Shown: positions 19,659-28,625, counted from the stretch's first letter. The stretch is 64,000 bases of DNA from JAFDZV01 sp964455525 (GCA_964455525.1 CAYVWR010000012.1:1-64000), one strand, 5' to 3'. Notes: generated from the letters alone by a model not told the origin. A program made the numbers and translations.

Positions 19659-20385
19659 TGTTGCCGTCTTCTCCCGGTTGAATCTTGGAGAAATTTCTCC
19701 CGAAGTGATCGCCGAGCGTGGAGCGCTTCTGCTGGTGGATAAACCATCCGGCTGGACATCGTTCGATGTTGTGGCAAAAATCAGGGGCATGCTCCGCGTA
19801 AAAAAAGTGGGGCATACCGGCACGCTCGATCCTCTGGCAACCGGGCTGCTTATCCTTTGCCTGGGCAAGGCAACCAAACTTGCCGATACGATCCAGGCAG
19901 GGGAGAAGGAGTATACTGGCACAATCCGTTTCGGAGCTACAACAACAACCGATGATGCTGAAGGAGAGGAAAACGAGCAGTTTTCGATCGCTCATCTTAC
20001 CGACCGGATGATTCACGAGTCGGCAACAGGGTTTGTCGGGGAGTCCCTTCAGATTCCGCCGATGTTCTCGGCACGGAAGAAAGATGGACAGCGCCTCTAT
20101 AAACTTGCCCGCCGAGGCGAAACGGTGGAGGTTCCTCCCCGCCTTATCACCATTATGGAGTTTAGCATCACGGAGGTCAACCTACCGGATGCGAAGTTCA
20201 AGGTGGTATGCTCAAAAGGGACCTATATCCGCTCGCTTGCCCGTGATATGGGAGAAAAGATGGAAACGGGGGGATATCTCACAGAATTGCGCCGCACCAG
20301 AAGCGGCTCCTTTAGCGTGGCCGATGCAGTGACAATGCAGGAGCTTCAGCAGCTTCGTGAACAACGAGGGGAGATTGCATTGTGA
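19642..20385 (+). CDS. truB: tRNA pseudouridine(55) synthase TruB
   Basis: TruB converts U55 of the T-loop of tRNAs to pseudouridine. The ATG at 19642 follows GGGGAG at about 4 nt and gives 247 residues; an upstream ATG at 19612 in the same frame is less well supported. The signature VGHTGTLDPLATG carries the catalytic aspartate at residue 63, and further motifs are LLVDKPSGWTSFDVV, the KEYTGTIRFG strand and CSKGTYIRSLARDMG. The C-terminal PUA-type extension seems short or absent. The start lies inside the end of rbfA, and the stop overlaps the ribF start by 4 nt. Confidence 0.95.
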   Translation: MVPLSDVAVFSRLNLGEISPEVIAERGALLLVDKPSGWTSFDVVAKIRGMLRVKKVGHTGTLDPLATGLLILCLGKATKLADTIQAGEKEYTGTIRFGATTTTDDAEGEENEQFSIAHLTDRMIHESATGFVGESLQIPPMFSARKKDGQRLYKLARRGETVEVPPRLITIMEFSITEVNLPDAKFKVVCSKGTYIRSLARDMGEKMETGGYLTELRRTRSGSFSVADAVTMQELQQLREQRGEIAL

Positions 20386-21308
20386 TAACATTGTATCGCT
20401 CCTTCGAGGAGATCCCCTATGCCGATCGGACGGCGATCACCATCGGTACGTTCGATGGCGTCCATCGCGGCCATCAGATCATTATTGATGCGCTGACCTC
20501 CAAAGCAAGAGAACTTGGCGGCAGAAGCCTGGTTATCACCTTTCATCCCCATCCCCAGGAAGTGCTGCGGAGAACGGATGATCCGGTGCCGATCCTTACA
20601 ACGATCGAGGAACGGGCGCGTGAACTTGGAAAGCTTGGTGTGGATAGCATGGCGGTCCTGGAATTCACCCACCAGTTCGCCGCAACGCCGTGGCAGACAT
20701 TCTGTGAAATGCTTATCCGCCAGGTTGGCGCGGCACACATCATTGTAGGACATGACCACGCATTTGGGCAGAACCGCGAGGGGAACGCCGATTCGCTCCG
20801 CCAGTTCGGAGCCGAACACGGGTTTGGCGTGATGGAGATCGGGCCGTTGGTCGTAGGAGAGGAAACTATAAGCTCTACCAAGATCCGACGGGCATTGCTT
20901 GCGGGAGATCTGGGGAAGGCGACCGAGTATCTTGGTCGCCCCTATTCGCTTGATGGCATGGTGGTGAAGGGAGATCAGCGTGGACGAACCCTTGGCATCC
21001 CTACTGCAAACATCCGTCCGCTTGACCCCGCAAAGCTGATACCAGCCAATGGGGTGTATGCTATCAGACTGGGGCTGGATCGGGAGTATTTCCACGGTAT
21101 GGCCAATATCGGCGTGCGCCCCACCTTTACCCAGGGGGTGGAACGAACGATCGAAGCCAACCTTTTCGACTTCGATCGGGATATCTACGATCGTGCTGTC
21201 ACGATCGAATTCCGTAAGTTTGTTCGCTCAGAACGAAGGTTCGCCTCGAAAGATGAATTCCTCGCGCAGCTCGATCAGGATCGTGCTGCCTGCCGCTTGG
21301 CACAGTAG
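20382..21308 (+). CDS. ribF: Bifunctional riboflavin kinase / FAD synthetase
   Basis: RibF phosphorylates riboflavin to FMN and adenylates FMN to FAD. Translation starts at a GTG overlapping the truB stop codon (GTGA arrangement), which indicates coupling. The N-terminal nucleotidyltransferase domain has GTFDGVHRGHQ at 22-32, FHPHPQEVL and the SSTKIR motif. The C-terminal riboflavin kinase domain has GRTLGIPTAN at about 203-212 and NIGVRPTF. The 308-residue length is normal for the bifunctional enzyme. Confidence 0.95.
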   Translation: MITLYRSFEEIPYADRTAITIGTFDGVHRGHQIIIDALTSKARELGGRSLVITFHPHPQEVLRRTDDPVPILTTIEERARELGKLGVDSMAVLEFTHQFAATPWQTFCEMLIRQVGAAHIIVGHDHAFGQNREGNADSLRQFGAEHGFGVMEIGPLVVGEETISSTKIRRALLAGDLGKATEYLGRPYSLDGMVVKGDQRGRTLGIPTANIRPLDPAKLIPANGVYAIRLGLDREYFHGMANIGVRPTFTQGVERTIEANLFDFDRDIYDRAVTIEFRKFVRSERRFASKDEFLAQLDQDRAACRLAQ

Positions 21309-21364
21309 TCTGTGCAGGGTTTGTCCACGATTCGCTCTGGGCACACCCCACAGGCAAGAACAGT

Positions 21365-21466
21365 TCTCCCGCTTTTTCAGACGAGCGGGAGAGGAGGGGA
21401 GAGCCAGGCTCTCCGTTCCGACCCCAATCTACCGGGGTCACCGACCACAGCTCGTGACCTGTGGTC
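21365..21466 (+). promoter_or_regulatory. Multi-hairpin leader upstream of rpsO
   Basis: Four consecutive inverted repeats lie in about 100 nt ahead of rpsO. TCTCCCGCT at 21365-21373 pairs with 21384-21392. GGAGAGCC at 21398-21405 pairs with 21107+300, i.e. 21407-21414. GACCCC at 21420-21425 pairs with 21434-21439. GACCACAG at 21443-21450 pairs with 21459-21466. The first could end the ribF transcript, but it lacks a U-tract. S15 is known to repress its own mRNA through structured leaders in several phyla, so an autoregulatory leader is plausible here (inference). Confidence 0.55.
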
Positions 21467-21512
21467 ACACAATGATGGCGTCACGAACTCACATATTCTA
21501 TGAGCTATACTC

Positions 21513-21782
21513 ATGGCATTGACGAAAGACCACAAGGCTGAACTTGTGCGCAAATTCGGCGATCATGGGAACGACACCGGCAAGCCGGAAGTCCAGATCG
21601 CCATTCTCACAGCGCACATCAATGCACTTTCACCACATCTGGAAAAGAACAAGAAGGATAAGCATTCCCTTCGTGGTCTTATGCAGATGGTTGGCAAGCG
21701 CAGGTCGTTACTCGACTACCTTATGAAGAAGGATATCAATCGCTATCGTGCGATTATTGCAGAGCTTCGTATTCGCAGGTAA
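21513..21782 (+). CDS. rpsO: 30S ribosomal protein S15
   Basis: S15 is a primary binder of the central domain of 16S rRNA and contacts 23S rRNA. The 89-residue product has the usual length and the motifs FGDHGNDTGKPEVQIAILT, the helix after INALSPHL, and the LMQMVGKRRSLLDYL segment. The ATG at 21513 begins MALTKDHKAELV. It stands between a multi-hairpin leader and a stem-loop with T-rich tail, followed by pnp, the classical rpsO-pnp order. Confidence 0.97.
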   Translation: MALTKDHKAELVRKFGDHGNDTGKPEVQIAILTAHINALSPHLEKNKKDKHSLRGLMQMVGKRRSLLDYLMKKDINRYRAIIAELRIRR

Positions 21783-21790
21783 TCGTTCTG

Positions 21791-21831
21791 GGCGCCGTGA
21801 CTACATGATGGAGTTACGGCGCCTTTGTTTT
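21791..21831 (+). terminator. Terminator/attenuator between rpsO and pnp
   Basis: GGCGCCGTGA at 21791-21800 pairs with 21814-21823 (one G-U pair), followed by TTTGTTTTGT. It lies 9 nt past the rpsO stop and may reduce expression of pnp from the rpsO promoter. Confidence 0.8.
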
Positions 21832-21956
21832 GTAATCCATCGCGCCGGGCATTATGGCCCGTGGTGATGCGATGGATGTGCGGCCAGCAAAGTCCGTACA
21901 GTCACCTTGATGCGCCCTGGGGAGTTGGCCCCGGGCCGGTTATGAGAAAGGAAAGA

Positions 21957-24260
21957 ATGAAAACAGTTCAGATGGAATTTGGCGGCAGAACGTTCTCGTT
22001 GGAGACGGGTCGCCTTGCAAAGCTTGCCAACGGCTCCGTGATGGTCCGTTACGGCGATACCATGGTGCTCGCGGTTGCCGTGGCATCAAGCACACCGCGT
22101 GAGGGAATTGACTTTCTCCCGCTTCAGGTTGAATACCGCGAGAAGTATGCGGCAGTGGGCAAGATCCCGGGCGGCTTCTTCAAGCGCGAGGCACGGCCGA
22201 CCGAGAAGGAGATCCTCTCGGCACGGCTGATTGATCGCCCTATCCGCCCGATGTTCACCAAGGGATGGACCTACGAGACACAGGTGATCTGCACAGTCTA
22301 CTCGTTCGATCAGGAGAACGATGGCGACGTGCTTTCGGCCGTGGGCGCATCCTGCGCTCTGATGCTCGCCGGCTTCCCCTTCAATGGACCGATCTCCAAT
22401 GTTCGTGTCGGTTATATCGACGGCGAATTTGTTATCAACCCAACGATTCAGCAGCTTGAGGATTCCGAGCTGGAGATCATCGTCTCCGGCACCGATTCCT
22501 CGATTGTGATGGTTGAGGGAGAATCAAAAGAGATCAGCGAGGATCTGTTCCTCCAGGCGATGGAGTTCGGACATCAGCATATCCGCCAGCTCAACGATCT
22601 CCAGCGCCAGCTTATGGCGCAGTGCACGATCCCCGAGATCGCGATGCCGGAGAAGAAGGAATTCTCCGATGTGAACGACTTCATCCGTGAGCACTCCGGC
22701 GAACGCCTTGCCGCCCATGCACGCGAGCCGCTCTCAAAGGAAGGTCGCAAGGAACGATATAAGATTCTCCGCGACGAAATCGCTATCCTGGTCGCAGAGA
22801 AGTTCCCGTCCGGTGAACATCCGACCTTGGAGATCGACAAGATCGTTGGCTCGGTGCTGCATGACCTGGAATCCGATGCCATGCGGGAACTGATCCTTAC
22901 CGATGGAGTACGTCTTGATGGCCGCTCCACGACCCAGATCCGCCCGATCTCCTGTGAAATCGGAGTGCTGCCCCGCACACACGGCTCGGCGCTCTTTACA
23001 CGTGGAGAAACACAGTCGCTTACGTCGATGACGCTTGGCACAAAGCTTGACCGCCAGCTTATCGATGGCCTGCTTCCGAAGCATGACAAGCGTTTTATGC
23101 TTCATTATAACTTCCCCAGCTTCTCGACCGGTGAGACAGGACGCTTTGGCTCCACCTCCCGTCGCGAGATCGGGCACGGCAATCTCGCCGAGCGTGGCTT
23201 GAAGCAGGTGCTTCCGGCCGAGGGGGAATTCCCATACACCATCCGCATTGTCTCCGATATCCTTGAGTCCAATGGCTCTTCATCGATGGCAACGGTATGT
23301 GCGGGCACACTATCGCTGATGGCAGGTGGCGTTCCTATCAAGAAGCCGGTCGCCGGCATTGCGATGGGCCTTATCAAGTCTGATGAGAGGGTTGCGATCC
23401 TCTCGGATATCCTTGGTGATGAGGACCATCTCGGCGATATGGACTTCAAGGTGGTAGGAACCCAGGATGGCATCACCGCATGCCAGATGGATATCAAGAT
23501 CCAGGGTATCTCGCTGGAGATCATACGCCAAGCTCTGGAGCAGGCACGCGATGGCCGTCTGCATATCCTTGAGACGATGGCACAGGCGATCACGGCTCCC
23601 GCAGAGGATCTTTCGCCCTATGCTCCACGGTTAACCACCATCAAGATACCGGTTGAGATGATCGGCGCGGTGATCGGTTCCGGTGGCGAGACCATCAGGA
23701 GCATCGTTGCTGAGTCCGGTGCGGAAATCAACATCGAGGAAGACGGCACAATCATCATTGCCGCAGTTTCGGGGGAATCCGCACAGAAGGCTATCGCCCT
23801 TATCGGCCGGATTACCGAACAGCCGGAAGTAGGCAAGACCTACGAGGGACGTGTTGTGCAGATTCGCGAAGGTCTCGGCGCCATCGTCGAGTTCCTCCCG
23901 AAGAAGAGCGGCCTTCTCCATATCTCCCAGCTCGAACATCATCGTGTTGAGAATGTAGAGGATGTGCTCTCGGTTGGCGAACGTGTTGCGGTAAAGCTGG
24001 TGGAAATCCAGGATGATGGCAAGTTCCGCCTGAGCCGCAAGGCACTGCTTCCAGTTCCCGAGGGCATGGAGTACCGCGAGGATACCGGCCGTCGCGATGG
24101 TGGCGGCGGTGGCGATCGAGGCAGGCGTGATGGCGGTGGACGCGATGGTGGCGGACGCGGCGGTTACGACCGCGGACCCCGTGGAGGGGATAGCCGTGGA
24201 AACCGTGACGGCGGCAACCGCGATAGCGGTGGACGCGACAACGGACAGGGCAGACGCTGA
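21957..24260 (+). CDS. pnp: Polyribonucleotide nucleotidyltransferase (PNPase)
   Basis: PNPase degrades RNA 3' to 5' phosphorolytically. The ATG at 21957 (MKTVQMEFGGRTFSLETG) has AAAGGA 5 nt upstream; the open frame reaches back to 21825 but those residues are not conserved. Within 767 residues are two RNase PH-like cores (YREKYAAVGKIPGGFFKRE; later LPRTHGSALFTRGETQSL and SFSTGETGRFGSTSRREIGH), a KH domain (VIGSGGETIRSIV), and an S1 domain (VGKTYEGRVVQI). The last 55 or so residues form an Arg/Gly/Asp-rich tail made of RDGGG-like units, which probably adds RNA binding. A GC hairpin near 21914-21935 precedes the start and might be an RNase III target. A terminator follows. Confidence 0.97.
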   Translation: MKTVQMEFGGRTFSLETGRLAKLANGSVMVRYGDTMVLAVAVASSTPREGIDFLPLQVEYREKYAAVGKIPGGFFKREARPTEKEILSARLIDRPIRPMFTKGWTYETQVICTVYSFDQENDGDVLSAVGASCALMLAGFPFNGPISNVRVGYIDGEFVINPTIQQLEDSELEIIVSGTDSSIVMVEGESKEISEDLFLQAMEFGHQHIRQLNDLQRQLMAQCTIPEIAMPEKKEFSDVNDFIREHSGERLAAHAREPLSKEGRKERYKILRDEIAILVAEKFPSGEHPTLEIDKIVGSVLHDLESDAMRELILTDGVRLDGRSTTQIRPISCEIGVLPRTHGSALFTRGETQSLTSMTLGTKLDRQLIDGLLPKHDKRFMLHYNFPSFSTGETGRFGSTSRREIGHGNLAERGLKQVLPAEGEFPYTIRIVSDILESNGSSSMATVCAGTLSLMAGGVPIKKPVAGIAMGLIKSDERVAILSDILGDEDHLGDMDFKVVGTQDGITACQMDIKIQGISLEIIRQALEQARDGRLHILETMAQAITAPAEDLSPYAPRLTTIKIPVEMIGAVIGSGGETIRSIVAESGAEINIEEDGTIIIAAVSGESAQKAIALIGRITEQPEVGKTYEGRVVQIREGLGAIVEFLPKKSGLLHISQLEHHRVENVEDVLSVGERVAVKLVEIQDDGKFRLSRKALLPVPEGMEYREDTGRRDGGGGGDRGRRDGGGRDGGGRGGYDRGPRGGDSRGNRDGGNRDSGGRDNGQGRR

Positions 24261-24302
24261 TCGCTGCGGACTCATCATTCCAGAAGGGTCTTCAAAAAAC
24301 GG

Positions 24303-24337
24303 TGCCGGGCAGAGATATTCTGCCCGGCATTTCTTTT
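24303..24337 (+). terminator. Rho-independent terminator after pnp
   Basis: Stem TGCCGGGCAGA at 24303-24313 pairs perfectly with 24319-24329 around a 5-nt loop, followed by TTTCTTTT. It lies 43 nt past the pnp stop. Confidence 0.9.
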
Positions 24338-24577
24338 AGCCACACTATAGCCATGAACAATACCAGCCAATGATCACGCAAAGGCACGGGGTCCATCCTG
24401 TCCTTGTGCGATACATTCGGCCCGGCTCGGCCTGATGGATATACAGACGCACCCCTTCCACCCCCTCGGCACTTCTGAAGTCTATCCCCTTGTGGCACCT
24501 CTGAACACCCAGATGCTCCGAAACCAATTGCAATGCGTATCTTTGCAGATTCTTCCCGAATCAACATGAGCCGCCCC

Positions 24578-24593
24578 TGTTTCCCGTGAAACA
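24578..24593. other. parS-like site 1
   Basis: TGTTTCCCGTGAAACA matches the widely conserved parS consensus TGTTTCACGTGAAACA at 15 of 16 positions. It is intergenic, 33 nt upstream of the guaA start. parS is where ParB loads on the chromosome, normally near the replication origin. The single mismatch falls in the central CACGTG. Confidence 0.7.
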
Positions 24594-24625
24594 ATCGGCA
24601 TTGATATAACCAGCCCACTGTAGTA

Positions 24626-26170
24626 GTGATTCACTCCGAGCGCATTCTCATCCTCGACTTTGGATCCCAGTACACGCAGTTGATCGCGCGTAAGGTGCGA
24701 GAGTGCGGCGTCTACGCAGAGATCCATCCCTATAATATCTCGATCGAGACGATCCGGGAGTTGAATCCGATCGGCATTATCCTCTCTGGAGGACCTGCCT
24801 CGGTCTATGCGGAAGGAGCTCCGCACAGCGATCCCGAATTATTCCATCTCGGCAAACCGGTCCTTGGCGTCTGCTATGGCCTTCAGTTGATGGCATATCA
24901 GCTTGGCGGCATGGTAGATCCATCGGCAAAACGTGAGTTTGGCCCGGCCATGCTCTCTGTCGATTCAACCGGCGATGGATTGCTGGATGGCATCCCCCAG
25001 GAAACTCTCGTCTGGATGAGCCACGGCGACTCTCTGACAAAAACCCCCGAGGGTTTTCAGGCACTCGCCCATACCGACAATGCTCCCATCTGCGTTGTCG
25101 CCGACCTTAACCGCCACTTCTATGGCGTTCAGTTCCATCCCGAAGTACATCATACTGCCCATGGCATTGATATACTCAGAAACTTCGTGTTCAGGATCTG
25201 CGGTGCAACAGGGGGGTGGAACGCCCATGCCTTTATCGAGGCGGCCAAACAGGAGATCCGCGAAAAGGTAGGGGATGGCAAAGTCATCTGCGCACTTTCC
25301 GGTGGCGTTGATTCCAGCGTTCTGGCAATCCTGCTTCATGAGGCCCTCGGCGATCAGGTGCTATGCATTCATATCGACAATGGGCTGATGCGCCTGAACG
25401 AGTCCAGACAGGTTGTGGAACTGTTTCGTGAGAAGTTCCATCTGCAACTTGACTTCGTCGATGCGGGCGAACTTTTCCTTGGGCGCCTGGCAGGGATTAC
25501 CGACCCGGAACAGAAGCGAAAGATCATCGGCGCCACCTTTATCGAAGTCTTTGAAGCAGAAGCCAAGAAATTTTCCGATGCCAAATGGCTGGCGCAGGGA
25601 ACACTCTATCCTGATGTCATCGAGTCGGTCTCGTTCAAAGGCCCCTCGGTTACTATAAAGTCGCACCATAATGTGGGCGGGCTTCCCGAACGGATGAACA
25701 TGAAGCTTATCGAGCCGTTCCGGGAGCTTTTTAAGGATGAGGTACGCACGGTTGGACGTGAGCTTGGCCTTCCTGCCGAGTTTATCGACCGCCATCCCTT
25801 CCCTGGGCCAGGCCTTGCCGTACGTGTTCTCGGAGAGGTAACGCGTGAGCGCTGCGATATTCTCCGCCAGGCAGATCAGATATTTATCGACGAGCTTCAT
25901 GCTACCAGACAGTACGATCTCATCTGGCAGGCGTTCACGGTTCTGCTGCCGATCTCATCGGTTGGGGTCATGGGGGACGAGAGAACCTATGAAAATGTCT
26001 GTGCGGTCCGGGCAGTTACCAGCACCGATGGCATGACGGCCGACTGGGCCCGTGTTCCCTATGACGTGCTCGCCAAAGTATCCAACCGCATCATCAACGA
26101 AGTACGCGGCATCAACCGTGTTGTCTACGACATCAGTTCAAAGCCCCCGGCCACGATTGAATGGGAGTAG
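24626..26170 (+). CDS. guaA: GMP synthase (glutamine-hydrolysing)
   Basis: GuaA makes GMP from XMP, ATP and glutamine. The start is a GTG, giving MIHSERILILDFGSQYTQLI and 514 residues, the usual length. The class I glutamine amidotransferase domain has the nucleophile C83 in GVCYGLQL and the H171/E173 pair in FHPEV. The ATP-pyrophosphatase domain has the P-loop SGGVDSS at 225-231, and the C-terminal dimerisation domain ends with DISSKPPATIEWE. It appears to be a single-gene unit with a parS-like element in its upstream region. Confidence 0.97.
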   Translation: MIHSERILILDFGSQYTQLIARKVRECGVYAEIHPYNISIETIRELNPIGIILSGGPASVYAEGAPHSDPELFHLGKPVLGVCYGLQLMAYQLGGMVDPSAKREFGPAMLSVDSTGDGLLDGIPQETLVWMSHGDSLTKTPEGFQALAHTDNAPICVVADLNRHFYGVQFHPEVHHTAHGIDILRNFVFRICGATGGWNAHAFIEAAKQEIREKVGDGKVICALSGGVDSSVLAILLHEALGDQVLCIHIDNGLMRLNESRQVVELFREKFHLQLDFVDAGELFLGRLAGITDPEQKRKIIGATFIEVFEAEAKKFSDAKWLAQGTLYPDVIESVSFKGPSVTIKSHHNVGGLPERMNMKLIEPFRELFKDEVRTVGRELGLPAEFIDRHPFPGPGLAVRVLGEVTRERCDILRQADQIFIDELHATRQYDLIWQAFTVLLPISSVGVMGDERTYENVCAVRAVTSTDGMTADWARVPYDVLAKVSNRIINEVRGINRVVYDISSKPPATIEWE

Positions 26171-26259
26171 CAGGCTGTGTCGTTGTAGGAGAATAGGTGG
26201 CGAACCATCTTTTCCCTTCCGTTGTGTCACTGTTGAAATTTCAACCAATCCATAGGTAG

Positions 26260-27750
26260 ATGAAAATTTCAGTTCAACGATTCAAGGCCGAAGGTTACTC
26301 GGCTGATGCAACCGCAGTATTCATCCAGCAGGATGAAGCGGCATTCGGCGTACAGACTCAGAAGATCCGCGAGACCTGGAGCACTGCATCAACTCCTCTC
26401 GATAGCAAAGATTTCAATGGCGCGAAAGATTCGAGCTTTGTAGTCTATACAGGCTCAAAGAAATCGCCGCGATTGGTCCTGATAGGTCTCGGTGAGCAGG
26501 AAAAGCTTTCGATCGAACGAGTTCGCCGTGCAGCGGCTGCGGCCGCGCAACGTGCATCGGGCCTGAAGTCCGAAAGCTTGGCAATCGTCGTCCCGAATCT
26601 TTCGCTCGATCCGGCCCAGGTAGCACAGGCGATCGTCGAGGGTGCCACCCTTGGAGTCTACTCTTTTGATAAGTATTTCACCGAGAACAAGCCGGGCAGG
26701 AAGCTTGCCCGTATCATCCTTCTGGTGGATGATGGCGGACAGCTCGATCAGGTAAAACGAGGTGTCGCCACGGGCGAAGCAATTTGCAATGGTGTTACCC
26801 TGGCCCGCGACCTCTCCAATGCTCCGTCGAACGAGATCTACCCGGAAAGCCTGGCTGCACAGGCCAAGGCGCTTGCCGGACCGGCCATGAAGGTTACCGT
26901 GCTGACCAAGGCACAGATCGAAAAACTGGGCATGGGCGGCCTGCTTGCGGTTAACCAGGGAAGTGTCAAGCCACCGTTTTTTATCATTATGGAATGGAAT
27001 GGTGGTAAGAAGGGGGAGCAGCCGGTAGTTCTCGTTGGCAAGGGCATCACCTTCGATTCCGGCGGCATCTCCATCAAGCCCGCTGCCGGTATGAGCGAAA
27101 TGAAGATGGATATGGGCGGAGCAGCGGCCGTTATCGGCACCATGCGCTCCGTTGCTGATCTAAAGCTTCCCTTGAATGTTGTTGGGTTGGTCCCAACCAC
27201 CGAGAATATGCCGTCGGGAAGTGCCTTCAAGCCGGGCGATGTTATCTCGTTTATGAACGGCAAAACCGCCGAAATAGATAACACCGATGCTGAGGGACGT
27301 CTCGTTCTCGCTGATGCCCTTGTCTATGCCAGCCGCTACAAACCACAGGCAGTTATCGACCTGGCAACCCTTACCGGCGCCTGCGTTATTGCCCTCGGCA
27401 ATGTGGCATCAGGCCTTCTTGGTAATAATGAGGATCTTAGCAGGAAGATCAGGGAAGCAGGGGAGAGGAGCTACGATCGTGTTGTGGAACTTCCGCTCTG
27501 GGATGAGTATGAAGAACTGATCAAAAGCGATATCGCTGATATCAAAAACTCGGGCGGCAGAGCAGCCGGTACGATATCGGCAGCCCTCTTCCTTCAGCAC
27601 TTTGTGGATAACTATCCTTGGGCGCATCTCGATATCGCAGGTACTGCAATGATACCAAAGGGGTATGGCTATCTGAACAAGGGTGGAACAGGAGCAGGTG
27701 TTCGGCTCCTTGTGGATCTCCTTCGCAATTGGAAGGGGCTGGAAAGTTAA
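26260..27750 (+). CDS. pepA: Leucyl aminopeptidase, M17 family (PepA)
   Basis: Cytosolic metallo-exopeptidase that removes N-terminal residues from peptides. The 496-residue product has an N-terminal macro-like domain and a C-terminal catalytic domain. Two-metal ligands are visible: K261 and D266 in VGKGITFDSGGISIKP, D284 in KMDMGGAAAV, and D343/E345 in the hallmark NTDAEGRLVLAD at 341-352. R347 of that motif is the catalytic arginine. The ATG at 26260 follows TAGGTAG. It lies 89 nt after guaA and has its own terminator at 27801-27822. Confidence 0.95.
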   Translation: MKISVQRFKAEGYSADATAVFIQQDEAAFGVQTQKIRETWSTASTPLDSKDFNGAKDSSFVVYTGSKKSPRLVLIGLGEQEKLSIERVRRAAAAAAQRASGLKSESLAIVVPNLSLDPAQVAQAIVEGATLGVYSFDKYFTENKPGRKLARIILLVDDGGQLDQVKRGVATGEAICNGVTLARDLSNAPSNEIYPESLAAQAKALAGPAMKVTVLTKAQIEKLGMGGLLAVNQGSVKPPFFIIMEWNGGKKGEQPVVLVGKGITFDSGGISIKPAAGMSEMKMDMGGAAAVIGTMRSVADLKLPLNVVGLVPTTENMPSGSAFKPGDVISFMNGKTAEIDNTDAEGRLVLADALVYASRYKPQAVIDLATLTGACVIALGNVASGLLGNNEDLSRKIREAGERSYDRVVELPLWDEYEELIKSDIADIKNSGGRAAGTISAALFLQHFVDNYPWAHLDIAGTAMIPKGYGYLNKGGTGAGVRLLVDLLRNWKGLES

Positions 27751-27918
27751 CCACATATCCCGCATGTTATCCACATAGCTTCCCACAATAAGTAGCTAAG
27801 AAGGCGACCACACGGTCGCCTTTCTTCCCAACACCGCCAATCCACCACTACTACTACCAGCCACAACCAAGGCCAATGTACAACGAGAGCCAGAGCAACC
27901 AGGAGCTACTTTTCCACA
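27747..27918. other. Secondary group of DnaA-box-like sites
   Basis: Three 9-mers match or nearly match the DnaA box TTATNCACA: TTAACCACA at 27747-27755 (one mismatch, overlapping the pepA stop), TTATCCACA at 27767-27775 (perfect), and TTTTCCACA at 27910-27918 (one mismatch). They lie about 2 kb left of a larger group at 29749-30116. Confidence 0.5.
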
Positions 27919-28186
27919 GTAATAACGGCAACAGAATCTCGATCTCGATCCCATCAACCGCCATGCCTATCCAGAGCATCACAACTGACACTTGGCCCTG
28001 ATGGGGCTTCGCCCCCTATGGGGATTTAACGCGTTCTTGCCGGGCTTCAATGAAAGCGAAGGGGGAAGCCCTACACTGTCGATCATTTGTCAACCAACTC
28101 TCCGTATCTTACGTGTACAAAATGTCAGTACATTCTTGCAGTATTCCCCGTCGCTGCCTTTCTTCAAATGAAGTAGGAGAAGTATC
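27751..28186. other. Gene-free stretch after pepA
   Basis: It holds the pepA terminator, the secondary DnaA-box group and a small GGGGC-TTCG-CCCC-type hairpin near 28004-28016. The plus strand around 27840-27920 is visibly C-rich and G-poor. No gene is supported. Confidence 0.45.
27801..27826 (+). terminator. Rho-independent terminator after pepA
   Basis: AAGGCGACC at 27801-27809 pairs perfectly with 27814-27822 around the loop ACAC, followed by TCTT. It lies about 50 nt past the pepA stop. Confidence 0.8.
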
Positions 28187-28585
28187 ATGAGAATTAAACT
28201 CATTCTCGCGTTGACGGCTATCTGCCTGTTGTTCGCCGGGAGTACCTCGTTTGCAGTCACTCTTAAATCCTACTCAGGTGATTGTGAGAAAGGTAATCCC
28301 GTCGGAAACTGGACCGTCGTTATCACTTTCAATGACGACGGCCAACCAACTCGGGCAGAAGGAATTGGCTGCGACGGCATCCACTGGGTCAACGAGTGTC
28401 CACGGGTCGGAATCCTTGGTGACCCTGGACGGCCAAGCACCCATTACACCGAACTTGCAAATAGTGCATGGATTCAACTCAATATCAATGCTATCGGCAG
28501 AATTACGGATATGTGGGGTCGCGACGCAAACGGCCAGTATTGGCAGTCTACCTCAGGAATTACCCCCTCGGAAAACCTGAATTAA
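28187..28585 (+). CDS. Small secreted three-cysteine protein A, unknown function
   Basis: 132 residues; the ATG at 28187 follows GTAGGAGAAG. A signal peptide (MRIKLILALTAICLLFAGST, cut near SFAVT) leaves a mature chain of about 107 residues with three cysteines (YSGDC, GIGCDG, NECPRV). It is paralogous to the next gene: both share DC..G, a C-N/D-G motif, a third cysteine, THY, a tryptophan, and an N..G..T..WG...GQYW/GEYY block in the same order. I do not recognise the family. Export to the periplasm or outside is inferred from the signal peptide. No sorting domain is visible. Confidence 0.75.
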   Translation: MRIKLILALTAICLLFAGSTSFAVTLKSYSGDCEKGNPVGNWTVVITFNDDGQPTRAEGIGCDGIHWVNECPRVGILGDPGRPSTHYTELANSAWIQLNINAIGRITDMWGRDANGQYWQSTSGITPSENLN

Positions 28586-28625
28586 CTCACTAACCACTCA
28601 CATATTCCTTTCCGCATCGCACCAC

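Larger units (their letters stand above)
24261..24625. other. pnp-guaA intergenic region
   Basis: It holds the pnp terminator at 24303-24337 and a parS-like site at 24578-24593. The plus strand is C-rich: I count 25 C to 13 G in 24421-24480. A guaA promoter must lie here but no clear box was seen. No gene is supported. Confidence 0.5.
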
